Notes: generated by a model from the sequence alone, not told the origin. 64,000 nt of DNA from Pyropia yezoensis (GCA_009829735.1 CM020620.1:16341186-16405185); one strand, 5' to 3'. Counted from the first letter of the stretch, positions 1-10,378 are shown. Program-made: numbers and translations.

Positions 1-600
1 AAACGCAGGGTAGCAGTAAACCCTTCTCTCACCGAGCAAACAGGCTTCGACTGTGAGACTGTCACAGGAGCCACAGACTTTCCCTTACCAAGGATGGGGA
101 TGGTCTCCCTATTCATCAACTTGACCCAATACTCAGGGCCACAAATGAAAGGCACTTGTGTCACAACAGAAGGGGTACCCAGAAGCAGGGGTACCGATAT
201 ATTCTCAACTACTCCATAGGTCACGTCGACCTCATGGGTCCCCAACCTAGTTGGTAGCGTCACGGCACCAACGATGGGCAGAACCCCACCATTGATGTCG
301 ATCAGATGGTCAGCTTTAGACTTCCAGCGTTGGAGCTTTATCTCCTTTGGTAATAGCGACTTGCGTATCAAGGAGGCTCCTGACCCGGTATCAAGTACGA
401 TACGGGCACAGCAGGCACGGCCGGGGGCTAGTTGCACCCGTCCAGCCACCTGGAAGTTCTCACCCGTCAGCACCGCGATGACCCGACGTGGGTTTACGTT
501 CTTGGGGAGTCCTACCCGAGGTGGGCGGACTCCCTCAGGTCGCCGCAGTATCCGGCACGGTTGGTTCGTCCTCCTGGCCCACTTGGCTGAGGCTGCCGTT
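1..600 (-). pseudogene. Start of pol of element A: retroviral-type aspartic protease
   Basis: On the minus strand near 370-400 the motif VLDTGSGASLIRK is the active-site loop of a retropepsin (Asp-Thr-Gly). The downstream VPLLLG motif typical of the second half of this fold is encoded near 190-210. The protease cleaves the Gag-Pol polyprotein. Reverse transcriptase and the rest of pol would lie left of the window. The exact start is not defined. Confidence 0.7.
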
Positions 601-628
601 GTGAGCTTCGGACGGCCAGCTCCAACGG

Positions 629-2576
629 TCATTCGTTTCCCGCCGACTTGGCGTCCGAATCTGAGGGCGAAGGGGAAGACGACGAGTCCGAGGACGACGT
701 GTCCGCCTCCCCCGCCGAGGGTGTGGCGACCGCCACTACCGGTCGAGGCCCAGCCTCGCGGCGTAAACGTACTTCGTTCGTAGCCGACTTCCTACTCGCA
801 TTCTTAACAAGTTTTTGAATGCGTTTACTCACCTTGGGGCAATTATATGCCCAGTGTCCATCGGAGTTGCAGTTCCAACACCGATTGTCAGTTCCCGGAG
901 GGGTCTTCCTGACTAGGGAAGACGAAGAGGTACCCTGGGAAGTTCCTACGGCAGCTACTACCCTTTCCTTGCGGATTCGGCGCGCCTCCCTCAGCTCTCT
1001 GGCCTGGTGCGCCTCCTCGCGTTCCTTGGCCAACTCGGCCTGTCGCTCCTGGCGTTGTTCCTCCCGCAACTTGCGGTAGGCCTCACCTCTGCGGTAGGCA
1101 AACCGAGCCAACTCGGCCAGGGTCGCCCGGGCAGTGTTATGCTCCCGGGTCTCCATCTGGACTGACCAATGAAGTCCCTCCACGAACCGACTCTTCACCA
1201 CAGCTTGTGGATAAAGAGACCCACAAAGATTGTTGAGCTTACGAACTCGCTCCGCAAATGACAACTCGTCCTCAGCCTCTTCCTGATGGGCTTGCGTGAA
1301 CTCCTCGACTTGAGAAGCCAACGCCGCTTCATCAACCATGGCTCTCAACAACCAGTTGACGAGCTCCAAATAGGACGTCACCTCACCTGCGCCTCCACTT
1401 GAGGAACTGGGCATGACGGACATACGTTCTGTCCGCAGGTCGCCCTTCGTAAACTCCTGTAGCATATAGAAAGCCATGCCTTCACTTATTGCATTGTCGT
1501 CTCAGGCTTTTGTGGAACGACGTAGAAGCTCAAAGACACGGGGGGGGGGGAGTTCCATCGCACTCCGCTTTGTGCCCGAAAGAGTGAAGTGCATTCTTCT
1601 TGGCACGGCCCATGGCTCGGGCCTGGACAGGACCATACGCCACCGACTTGTTGTGGAGGGCGTAGGTCTCACAGTCAAAGATCCTCTGGTAGACCGGGTT
1701 GGCTACCTGGATCTTGGGCGGCACCTCACGTTGAGGAAACAGCCGCTGTGGCACTGGGGTAAGTTGACGCACAGTGCCTGTAGTCTGGCGCGGCGAGCTT
1801 GGTGTAGCCGCCGGCGTTTCCGAGGGGAACTCCCCCGTGAAGGGCGTACGCCCCACCCAGAATGGTGTGGCTCCCTCGTTGGGAGTCACAGGGGTCCCCC
1901 CCTGTGCGAGGCGACCCGAAATGGGCGTCAGGAGGGATTCCCCCTGCGCCTGCGAACTCGAAAGCCCCACTCCGGCCTGGACATTAAGGCCATCTGGCAA
2001 ACTCGCCCCAATCTGATTCAGAATAGTATTCGTCATCGTGACCACCAGGTCCGGCAAAGTCTGCCGCAACACATTGGTCGCCTCTCGACGGACAGTTTCC
2101 GCGAGGAGTGAATTGTCGACACCAGTTGAGTCTCGGTCCGCCTCCCGGAGTCCACCTGAGGGGTAACCACGATCCTCAGGGGTCTCAACCGGGGGCTTGG
2201 GCGCGAGCCCATCGCCGACCAACGGAGGTCCGCCGTCCTCCGAAAGCCTAGTTGGCGACGGCTCCAGGCCAAAGCTGGCTCCAACCCGAGTGGAACCCGC
2301 GGGGACAGTCCTCTCACCTTGGGACGTTCCCGTTGAGTGTACCACGCGGGGGCCAGACTTCGGCCCACCCACATCAGAAGTGTCACCCGAGTGAACTCCC
2401 GACTGAGTTGGGGTGGCCTGTTGCCCGCCCGTACTCCCAGTACTGCTGGCTTGAGGGACCTCCAGTCCCTCTGCGACCCCAGGTACATCTACCTGCGTCT
2501 CACCAGTATTCAAAGGCACTGAAGTACGTGCGTCACCCGTGTACTCCCCAGACAACGGTGGGTCCGAACTAGTCAT
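629..2576 (-). pseudogene. gag region of element A
   Basis: This is the minus-strand structural protein region of element A. It opens at an ATG at 2576 with a Ser/Thr/Pro/Gly-rich N-terminal stretch. A helical capsid-like part follows (AVVKSRFVEGLHWSV is typical of this family), then a Glu/Arg-rich coiled-coil-like stretch and a CCHC zinc knuckle, CWNCNSDGHWAYNC, near 840-885. The zinc knuckle is expected to bind packaged RNA. The region is not one uninterrupted frame; about one break is apparent. Confidence 0.75.
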
Positions 2577-2675
2577 GTTGGCTAACGATCCGTATGACAC
2601 GGTCCAAGTCCACCGATCCTCTGACACAGAGGGCCCCCTACACCCGGGTGCACCCGGAGGGAAAGTTTACCTCTG

Positions 2676-2693
2676 TCCCCTGCTGCTCCACCA
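2676..2693 (-). other. Primer-binding site of element A
   Basis: On the minus strand the 18 bases TGGTGGAGCAGCAGGGGA lie 2 bp inside the 5' LTR. The complement ends in CCA, as expected for the 3' end of a tRNA primer. The same 18 bases follow the 5' LTRs of elements C, D and E. Which tRNA it matches was not determined. Confidence 0.8.
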
Positions 2694-2695
2694 AA

Positions 2696-3165
2696 TGTGG
2701 CAAAAACCTCTCGCACACGCGACACCCAAGCTGGGGCGGTGTACAAAGGCTGCGTCCCGTGTCGAGCGAACCGGAAGAAGTGCAAGTCGCACACACTCTA
2801 TCCCTGTTGTGGGGCAATCCCCCCCCTGACAAACAAGAAGATGGTGTGTGGTCCAACAGTTTCTTGGTCGGGACGGGGACGCAGGGCCAAGCCCCGCTGT
2901 CCCTCCCCTTATCCCCCCAGGGTCCCATCAGAATCTCGCCACTCAGAATCGCCCACCCCAGCACCTGCCCACCGGGCCACACGAAAATTCAAGCCGATGA
3001 AAATGCAGAAAAACCTCAAATCCAAGTTGGATTTACTACTCAGCTAACTATCCCTAACTTAGGGAACATGGACCCAAGTGCATGGGGAGAAGCGGGTCAG
3101 GCTAGCTGCCTACCGCCCCTTGTATGGCACGTGTTGCCCCCCTACCTGGGGTCAATACTGCCACA
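2696..3165 (-). repeat. 5' LTR of element A (470 bp)
   Basis: The segment begins TGTGGCA and ends TGCCACA, a 7-bp inverted terminal repeat of the TG...CA kind. It aligns throughout with the 468-bp solo LTRs at 15608-16075 and 26466-26933, which are bounded by target duplications, and this fixes the LTR edges. On the minus strand it is followed by a 2-bp gap and the primer-binding site. Confidence 0.9.
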
Positions 3166-3435
3166 GCTGGAGGGCGGCGGCGCGCGCGGTTGTGCGGCGG
3201 CGGGGGGGTGGCGTCCCCCCCGTCGCGGGGTGGTGCGGGGGGCGTGGGGGGGGGGCGGCCCCCCCTGCGCGCGGTGGCGTGCGGGGGGGAGGGGGTGGGG
3301 CGGGGGAAGGGGGGGGGGACCCCGCGCGCAATGGCGTGCGGCGGGGAGGGGGGGGGCTCGGGGGGTGGGGGCGGCCCCCCCCGCGCGCGCGGAGGCAGGG
3401 TGCGCGCGCGCGTGGAGGCGTGCGCCCCGGGATCC
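3166..3435. repeat. G-rich low-complexity tract with imperfect tandem units
   Basis: The plus strand is almost all G and C, with many runs of 5-10 G. Two or three imperfect units share a core like CGCGCGGTGGCGTGCGGGG. The tract abuts the outer edge of element A's 5' LTR. Such G runs could form quadruplexes. Several long frames cross it in all phases, but they are composition artefacts. Confidence 0.7.
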
Positions 3436-4261
3436 CAAACCCGCCCGACCGGGGCCAGGCATCCCAACCCCACCCGTGCCCATCTCACAGATGCAAGTCA
3501 CTCCACTAAATACACCGAAGCGGTCCGAACCCCACCCGTCAGGATCTGTTCCAACCCCACCTTCATAACAGGCCCGGCCCACTTGCCTCTCTCTGCTCGC
3601 AACAATGCAGGAACGCTTTACAGTCACGACCCGGTTATATTGCACCATTGCGCACTATGTAGCCCCTCTTCCAGCGATGCAGAGTCCTTGCGTCTGGGCC
3701 CAGGAAACGCCGTGTAGCCGTCCCACACCAGAGAGTCACCAGTGCACCAGTAGATCACAAATCCGGAAACCAACGATCCGCGCAGTCTTTACATGTAAAG
3801 TGCTTTTCTAAAAATTGGCCACATCGGCGGAACCGCAAAGCTGGCCGCAACCCGCAAAGCGTGGGGGCCCACGGAATCGCGCATCTGTTCCAATTTATTC
3901 GACCAACGAGAGACCGTAGAGAGCGCAGATCGCAACTGACTTCCACTGTGATAGACGGCGTGTGGCCGCTCTCGTCGGTGCTGAAGTTCATTCGTCGTCC
4001 GGAGCCCGTTTCGCTCTGCGTGCACTTGGTTTTTACGGCTGCAGCGCTCACCGAGTGCTCAGCGCGCGATCGCGCTGTGTCCGTGTGCGTCGCAGCGGCG
4101 GTGATTGGTGCCCCCGCTGCTGTATGCTGGCGGCGGTACTGACAGCCGTTGACTTCTGCCACTGCGCGTGGCGGGTCCGGGTGTCGTTGGGCTGCGCGGT
4201 CTGTAGAGACGGGTGGCGGCGGTAGCTCCTGTTCGTGCGTTTAGTGGGTCGCGCCTGGTGG
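3436..4261. other. Stretch without a recognised gene
   Basis: I see no convincing coding region here. A 135-codon frame on the minus strand (3755-4162) has no recognisable motif. The stretch lies downstream of the histone fragment on the minus strand and could include its 3' untranslated region. Confidence 0.4.
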
Positions 4262-4640
4262 GCGGCGGCGGTGCTGGGTGCGCCTGCAGCTAGCCGTGGC
4301 GGTCTTGATGTCTGCCACGCTGTCGCAACTGCATGTGGTGGGTGCCGGTGTGCGGCGACGCGTGCTGGCGGTAGCTGATGTTGGCACTGTGCTTGTGGCC
4401 TGACCGGTACAGCCGGGACGGGCATCTGTGTACTCCTGGAGCTGTCAGTGGTGGTCGTGGTGTCGTTCACTCTATTGCAACTGCTTGTCGTGGGTGCCGG
4501 TGTCGGTGGGCGGCACGGTGTGCGGCGACGCGTGCTGGCGGTAGCTGCTGTGGCTGCTATAACTGTGGCCAGACCGGTACGACGCGGCGGAGGACCTGGG
4601 TGCGCCTGCACCTGTCGGTGGCGGTCGTGGTATCCGTCAT
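4262..4640. repeat. Imperfect direct duplication (units of roughly 150-190 bp)
   Basis: Two adjoining segments, about 4262-4420 and 4440-4640, share blocks in the same order. Examples are TGCAACTGC then GTGGGTGCCGGTG, TGCGGCGACGCGTGCTGGC followed by GGTAGCTG, a GACCGGTAC block, and a GGGTGCGCCTGCA block. Insertions and deletions separate the copies. It lies just downstream of the histone fragment. It is probably an old local duplication of noncoding DNA. Confidence 0.6.
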
Positions 4641-4777
4641 TCTGCCCCAATCTTGCGGGCCCCAGTCGGGATCATGACTGTGATAGAGACCGACAGAATG
4701 GGGGCAAGGCAGACGCGCAAAAGGCTTTAAAAGTCTAAGTCAAGTCGTTCATACGAAGCCTCAAACCACCAGACCCA

Positions 4778-4966
4778 CTATTTTTTGCCCCGGATGCGGC
4801 GCGCCAGCGCAAAGTCCTTGGGTGTCACAGTCACCCGCTTCGCGTGACGCGCGTACAGCACAGCGTCCTCAAACAGGTGGACGATGTGTTCCTCTGCCAC
4901 CTCCTGAAGCGGAGAGAAAGCATCCTTCTGGAAGCGTAAGCTGCCAAAGCCAACGTTCGCACCAGT
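4778..4966 (-). CDS. C-terminal exon of a divergent histone H3, CENP-A/CenH3-like
   Basis: The minus strand encodes 62 residues ending in a TAG at 4778-4780. They match the histone-fold C-terminal half of H3: [25 protein letters not shown] and LARRIRG. Compared with canonical H3, loop 1 before LRFQ is longer, and helix 2 ends VHLFEDA as in human CENP-A (canonical H3 has VGLFEDT). The tail is RGKK rather than RGERA. These are hallmarks of the centromeric variant, which marks the centromere and seeds the kinetochore. Upstream coding is absent: an AT-rich palindrome and then element B pol follow. A CAG at the exon edge (CATTCAG just upstream) could be a 3' splice site, so this may be a last exon. 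No N-terminal part was found on the far side of B. It may be a gene split by the insertions or a dead fragment. Confidence 0.75.
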   Translation of the reverse strand, partial: TGANVGFGSLRFQKDAFSPLQEVAEEHIVHLFEDAVLYARHAKRVTVTPKDFALARRIRGKK

Positions 4967-4968
4967 CT

Positions 4969-5028
4969 GAATGTTACTGTATTAATTATTTACATTCAGA
5001 AATGTCAATAATTAATACCGTAACATTC
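4969..5028. repeat. 60-bp AT-rich near-perfect palindrome
   Basis: The left arm 4969-4998 matches the reverse complement of the right arm 4999-5028 at 26 of 30 positions. It starts GAATGTTAC and ends GTAACATTC. It is strikingly AT-rich in GC-rich surroundings and sits exactly between the histone exon and element B. It could be a small foldback element, part of an intron (an ACTAAG branch-like motif lies nearby on the minus strand), or a repair scar. Confidence 0.85.
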
Positions 5029-5040
5029 TTAGTATATGTA

Positions 5041-7571
5041 GAGGCGAACGTGCGGACCCGCTCGGGAGTCACGAACTCGAACGGGGCCACGCCGGTGCTT
5101 TGTTGTGGCCTGGTATTGTAGGCCACCGTCAACACTGAGACCAACTCATCCCATCGGTCCTGGTGGTCCTCAACATAGATCCTTAGCTGGGCCACAATGG
5201 TCCTGTTATAGCGCTCCACCTGGCCCTGGGTTTGGGGATGGTAGGTAGTAGAGATGACGTGTTTGATCCCTAGCATCCCACAGACCCCGCGAAAGTGTAC
5301 CGCCATCAGCTGTGGGCCATTGTCAGTCAACAGGGTCTCCGGGGGCCCATAGGAAGCGACCCAAGTGTCCAAAAAGGCCGAGACCACGGTATCGGAATCA
5401 TCGCTACTGAGTGGGACCACCCGGGTCAGCTTCGTGAACCGGTCCACCATGACAAAAAGATGCCGGTTACCATAAGAGGTCACGGGAAGGGGACCCAACA
5501 AGTCCAAACACACGTCCGTGAAGGGTTCAGAGGCCGGGAAGAGCCGCAGTGGGTTGGTCCTCCTCCGTCCTTGGGCCCTCCCTTTGGCACAATCGGGACA
5601 ATCGGCCACGTAGGCGTACACATCCGTGATCATACTGTCCCAATAAAAGTGTCTCCGGAGTGATGTGTACATCTTGTTGACCCCTGGATGTCCCGCATGG
5701 GCCGGCTTGTGCTCTAAGTGTAGGACCTCGTCCCGTAAGGCTCGCGGGACCAAAATCTGTACCGCTCGGTCCAGAGGGGCCAGACGGACGAGTAGCCCCT
5801 CCGGTGTCTCACTGAAGCGGGAGTCTTGGCTCCGGTTCATCTCCGCCCGCTTCTGTCCACACCACCTGTCCTGAAGTTGGGCCTTGAGGATTCGTGGGAC
5901 CGTCAACGGCGGTATGCGCTCATCGACCCGAAAGTCCGGTTGGACCCAGCCCCTTGCAAAGTTGGCTAACGTGGCCAGTGTAGGGACCTCCTCCGGAATA
6001 GGTCCAGCATCGGTCCCCGTCGTAGCCAGTCGGTACATCACGTCTGCCGCATGGTGGAATCGGCCCAAGCGGGCTTCCACGGTATAGTTGAACTCGGCCA
6101 GCCGCAGGCGCCACCGAGCCAGACGTCCATGGGCCCCGTCCATATGCAACATCCACTTCAAGGCCGTATGATCCGTCCGAACGATGAACCGGGTCCCTTG
6201 TAAGTAGGGCCGAAGAAGGAAGAGGGCCCACACGACAGCAAGGCACTCCCGTTCCGTCGTGCTGTAGTTCCGTTCGGCCGGGGTCAAGACACGGCTCCAG
6301 TAACCCACCGGCTTGTAGGCCCCGTCCTCTTGTCCGTGAAGCAGGACACAACCTATCTGGGCCGCGCTCGCATCGGTGTCCACAATATACTGGCCTTCGC
6401 GCTTCCGTAGGGCCAGAATAGGGGTGTGGGTTGGCCGCTCCTTGAAGCTCTCGAAGGCCTCTAGCTGCTCTGGTGAGAAAGGGAAGAGAGGGTCGGGGAC
6501 CTTAGTACTCGTAAGGGCCAAGAGGGGCCGCGCCACCTTGGCGTAGTCCCGTACGAACCTTCGGTATATGTTACACATACCGAGGAAACTACGAAGGTCC
6601 TTCTTGGTCCTTGGCGTCTTGGCTTGCTTCAGACCCACGAGATTGTTCTCGTTCACGCGGAGTTGTCCCTTGCCGACGATATGGCTCAGATATTTGACCT
6701 CGTCGTGGAACAGGAAGCACCTACTGGCCTCAAGGGACACCCCCGCCCGCAACAAGAGCCCAAACACTTCCGACAAATGGTCCAGGTGTTCCTCAGGGGT
6801 CCTTGAGAACACGATCACGTCGTCCAGATATACAAGGCACGTCTTCCACCTGACCCCCGACAGAATCATGTCGATGGCCCGCTGGAACGTGGCCGGTGCG
6901 TTAGTCAGGGCAAAGGGGAGGCGCACGTACTTGAAGGTCCCCTCGTGGCAGGTGAACGTGGTCTTGTCTAGATCCTCTGGGGCCGCAGGGATCTGCCAAT
7001 AACCTGCGTTGGCGTCCAGCATCGACAACACCGTGGCCTCGCCCAGGAAGTCGATGCAATCGTCCATCCTGGGCAGCGGGTACGTGTCCCTGACCGTGAG
7101 GTCGTTCAGTCGTCGGTAGTCCACGCAGAATCTTGGGGTCCCATCATGCTTCGGGACCAAGACAACCGGGAAGGACCACTCGGCCTGTGATGGCTCGATG
7201 ACGCCAAGCCGGAGTTGCTTGGCCACCTCGTTTCGAATGAGGTCCCGGTGGTGGAGTCCAGTGCGATATGGTTGGGACCGAACGGGCTTGGTCCCATCCG
7301 TCAGAGTAATCCGATGGGGAGTAATATCCATCCGGCCCAACTGGCCTCCCCATAGCCCCTTATTCTGGTCCAAAAGTGTGCGGACGGCACCATGGAGGGA
7401 CTTCGGGACCAAATCGTAAGCCACGGTAGGCATCGGCTCATCCTCGGCGGGTTTCTCAGGCCTCTCTCCTGGGGTCATCGCCTCGTCATCTTGGCCCTGT
7501 GACCCTGACTCCGGGCCAGGTCGCGCCGCGTCCCGCAGTGTCTCTTGGCTCAGCGCCAGGATCGCGGGCGG
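5041..7571 (-). pseudogene. pol region of element B: reverse transcriptase, RNase H, integrase
   Basis: In order on the minus strand are the RT (FCVDYRRLN; catalytic YLDD in LVYLDDVIVFS near 6815), RNase H (VDTDASAAQIGC near 6370), and the integrase zinc finger with HAGHPG and CPDC near 5600-5700. The integrase core follows, with DLLGPLP, TDNGPQ and GQVERYNR supplying the D, D and E residues. The C-terminal end of integrase and any chromodomain are missing. The neighbouring protease and gag lie beyond the element C insertion. It is a fossil copy. Confidence 0.85.
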
Positions 7572-7576
7572 CATGG
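5041..7576 (-). mobile_element. Element B, Ty3/gypsy, left piece (pol from RT to integrase)
   Basis: This is the 3' half of a minus-strand gypsy-type element, cut at 7576 by the insertion of element C. It is truncated at about 5040 inside the integrase C-terminal region, next to the palindrome. No 3' LTR remains. The other half of B is at 39311-41794, where the target duplication CATGG is repeated. B is the oldest layer of the nest and is broken. Confidence 0.85.
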
Positions 7577-7939
7577 TGTAGCAATATGGTTGTCCGTATT
7601 GTGACCCTAATATTAGGGGGGCTACTTCTAATCCTTGGCTTTCAATTTGAGAGTCCGTACTGGTCACGGTATCTATAAGTTACGTATGACCAGAGGGACT
7701 TGCATCTTGGGGTGGAGGGTAGTTAGTAGTGTCTCCGAGGGTTTATAACGAGGGGGCCGGTGGCGAATCCACCGCCGGCCAAGGTAGAAGAACAAACCCC
7801 TCCCATTTGGGCTCCCATCTTGGTCCCGTGGCTTGCGCTCCAAGGACAGCAACCTTGGCCTCCCGGTGACGTTGGTGCCGATCCCCCTTGGTGAGTGTTC
7901 CCTGAGAGTGGACGTGCGACGGATCCCTATTGTGCTACA
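7577..7939 (+). repeat. LTR 1 of element C (363 bp)
   Basis: It begins TGTAGCA and ends TGCTACA. It is preceded by the target duplication CATGG and followed one base later by the primer-binding site. It contains the 14-bp perfect palindrome CCCTAATATTAGGG at 7605-7618, and TATA-like words (CTATAAG near 7670 and TTTATAA near 7740) that could belong to the element's promoter. Confidence 0.93.
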
Positions 7940-7940
7940 T

Positions 7941-7958
7941 TGGTGGAGCAGCAGGGGA
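7941..7958 (+). other. Primer-binding site, element C unit 1
   Basis: TGGTGGAGCAGCAGGGGA lies one base after LTR 1. It is identical to the sites of elements A, D and E and to 18799-18816 in unit 2. Confidence 0.85.
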
Positions 7959-8164
7959 CGGGTTTATGTCACCCTTGTGGTGACGCCGTCTTCGGCCCTG
8001 GCACACGGATAGGGATCCGGTCCTTTTCTTGTACTCGTGGTGTTGCGACCTGATCGATTGTGTTGAGTTTTTACCTTTGACTGTGATCTACTGTTACTCT
8101 CCCCAATCTACCCCCTCGCTCTCTTATTCGTGGTGATTGTTACGTCGGTTGACTGATTGTGACT

Positions 8165-10378
8165 ATGTCTACCCAAGAGACGGGGAGCGTTCAAGATGAC
8201 GGATCGGCGTCGACGCCGACCCCGGAGGTGACTACGGGAACCGAGATCGGGAACCCGATCGACAACATTGAGACGCCAATGCTCTCAGGTGCCGGATCGA
8301 CGATTGGCACGGCTCGGACGGCAGGAGGCGGGGGCCCGCCTCAACAGTCGTCGACCGACCTCACTCCGCCGCCTCCTTCACCAGGGGATTCCCTGATGGC
8401 ATCATTGGCCCGCATCGAGGCCCGGTTTTCCGGACTCGACGCTCGCCAGGAGCGGACGGAGGACGCGATGGCAGTGTTGATGTCAACACGCCACACGACG
8501 GGACCCCGTCGTGTTCCTCCCACACCAGTACGGTTCGAACCGGCCGGACTACTTTCGGAGTCCACCAGGGTCAACCCCGGTGTTGCTACTCCTGGACAAC
8601 CCCCGGACACAATGGGGTATGGATCCGACTCGTCGGCTGAGTTGGAACGTAGCCACACGGAGCGATACGCTCGAAGCACCCGAAGCGGACTCCACGGACA
8701 CGACCCGGCGGATACTTACGCCGGTGGAGAGTCGGTTATTGGCGGAGGGGGTACCCTCTCACTGTACCCCCACGACGAAGGAGGCCAGGCAACTCGGGTT
8801 CCCGAGGTGCCGACGCCTGAAGTACCATCTTCAGTGGTGGAAGCTATGACCGCGCAGGTAACTGCGAGCCTACTGAAGCGGATGGAGTCCGATGAGTTTG
8901 CTCATCAACTGGCTAAGCGACTGGATATCCAGGACGCTGACACGGAGATCGTCAACGAGGTCTTCCGGTCGGTTCTTACTCCAGAACGTTATCGTTTGGA
9001 AGACCGATCCACTGCCGTATCGGAATCGATGCGTAATACGTCGCACCGAGCGATCCGCTCTATGCAGACCCTTATGAAGGGGGTCCCAATGTTCGGGGGC
9101 CCCAACGGACGTCCGTTGGCAGTCATCGGCTTCTTGACTAGCTTCAAGGCAGCCGCAGACAAGGCGCTCGTCAACGAGGGGCTGGCCCTGGAGATCCTCC
9201 CTTTCTTTGTTGAGGAGCGGGTGCGAGGCATTCTTCGCCAGGCATCCCCGATGCCGGGAATGAGGGTCGCGGCCACCCCCATGGATTACCGTGGGATTCT
9301 CAAGGAGCTGCTGAGCAGTTACCTCAGCGAGGACAAGTGCGAGGACCACTACCGGGCCCTGCGCACTGCCACCGCCCAGAGCTGGGAGGATGAGAAGATG
9401 TTTGGACGCCGGATCCAAGAGCTCGACTACGAGCTGGGGAAGCTCCTCCGTGAAGGGGAACTACGGGCCATCCTGTTCGCAGGAGTACCCAACTACGTGC
9501 GGATATCCGCACGGGGAGCCAATACGGCCCGGACGAACTTCAGTCGACTGATGCACATGTGCAAGTCCCTAGGGGACGCCTACCGGGTGCTACACCCGGA
9601 ATGTACCTTGGCTCCGAAGCCCGAGGGTGAGGGAGGCAAGCCCAGTCTTACCCCGGTACCGAGGCAAGAGAAGGTGAAACGTAAGGCCGCACTAGTACTG
9701 GTGGCGACCGAACATACCCCTATTGGTGAGGATGAACCTCTAGTCGACCAACAGGGCCACCTGTTGCTACCGGCGACGCCGGTGATTGATGAACATGGTA
9801 CGGTAGCGTACATCGCCCCGGCTGGAACCCAGTTCCAGGTCAACGAAGGAACGGGACGGCGCGTCCCGTATGTGCGGACTACGGGGTATTCCCCGGTGAC
9901 GGGTAACCCTCACCAACCCTTGCCAACATGGGCGGTGCGCACGGAGGCACCTCCGCAGATTGCGGGCCGACCCAACCGGTTGGGGGAGTCCATGTTCCGG
10001 TTGACCAAGGACCCAAGGCGTACCAGGGAGCAGGCACTTGGGCGCCCGAGGGAGGCAACCGCAGCTACGGGGCTACCCCGATGCGAACTCAAGGGGGGAC
10101 CGGCACGTCCGGATGTATGTTGTGCGGGGATCCCCAGCACTGGGTGTCTTCCTGCCCACTTATCCCCGAGGAGTCTCGGAGGGCAGCGGCGCAACGCAAG
10201 GCATCCACAGGGGGGTATCCCGCCAGAGCACCCGGACCCGCACCGGGTAGGCAGCCAGCTCCAGGTGGAGTACGGGCCGTCGAGGAGGCACCTCCTCAGC
10301 CGGATGGCCCGGCGGACAGCACCCTACCAAGGGCGGGAAACGAGTAAGAGGAAGGATGACCGGGGGGCGCTGGGGTAA
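8165..10378 (+). CDS. gag of element C, unit 1
   Basis: This is the structural polyprotein of about 737 residues from an ATG at 8165. A Thr/Pro/Gly-rich disordered N-terminus leads to a capsid-like helical region (about residues 230-480, e.g. FLTSFKAAADKALVNEGLALEILPFF). A CCHC zinc knuckle CMLCGDPQHWVSSC is encoded near 10,110-10,155 in an overlapping frame. gag and pol (10356) overlap by about 23 bases in different frames, so frameshifting of the kind used by LTR elements probably links them. Confidence 0.8.
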   Translation: MSTQETGSVQDDGSASTPTPEVTTGTEIGNPIDNIETPMLSGAGSTIGTARTAGGGGPPQQSSTDLTPPPPSPGDSLMASLARIEARFSGLDARQERTEDAMAVLMSTRHTTGPRRVPPTPVRFEPAGLLSESTRVNPGVATPGQPPDTMGYGSDSSAELERSHTERYARSTRSGLHGHDPADTYAGGESVIGGGGTLSLYPHDEGGQATRVPEVPTPEVPSSVVEAMTAQVTASLLKRMESDEFAHQLAKRLDIQDADTEIVNEVFRSVLTPERYRLEDRSTAVSESMRNTSHRAIRSMQTLMKGVPMFGGPNGRPLAVIGFLTSFKAAADKALVNEGLALEILPFFVEERVRGILRQASPMPGMRVAATPMDYRGILKELLSSYLSEDKCEDHYRALRTATAQSWEDEKMFGRRIQELDYELGKLLREGELRAILFAGVPNYVRISARGANTARTNFSRLMHMCKSLGDAYRVLHPECTLAPKPEGEGGKPSLTPVPRQEKVKRKAALVLVATEHTPIGEDEPLVDQQGHLLLPATPVIDEHGTVAYIAPAGTQFQVNEGTGRRVPYVRTTGYSPVTGNPHQPLPTWAVRTEAPPQIAGRPNRLGESMFRLTKDPRRTREQALGRPREATAATGLPRCELKGGPARPDVCCAGIPSTGCLPAHLSPRSLGGQRRNARHPQGGIPPEHPDPHRVGSQLQVEYGPSRRHLLSRMARRTAPYQGRETSKRKDDRGALG

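Larger units (their letters stand above)
1..3165 (-). mobile_element. Ty3/gypsy LTR element A, 5' portion
   Basis: The minus strand carries, in order from the right, an LTR (2696-3165), a primer-binding site, a gag region and the start of pol with an aspartic protease motif. The element runs off the left edge, so its 3' LTR and target duplication cannot be seen. It looks broken, with about one interruption visible in gag. Its LTR family is also present as two solo LTRs inside element C (15608-16075 and 26466-26933), which differ from this copy at roughly a tenth of positions in the first 80 bases. This suggests the copies are not recent sisters. Confidence 0.85.

Noticed and set aside
2697-3047. 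Frame in element A's LTR with a fungal Zn2Cys6-like string (CVPCRANRKKC)
   Set aside because: It lies wholly inside an LTR, lacks the full Cys spacing, and is not conserved in the solo LTRs of the same family.
3102-3717. Several overlapping 120-320-codon frames on both strands
   Set aside because: They arise from the G/C-run tract, which has few stops in any frame. The products are Gly/Arg/Pro-rich and have no domain.
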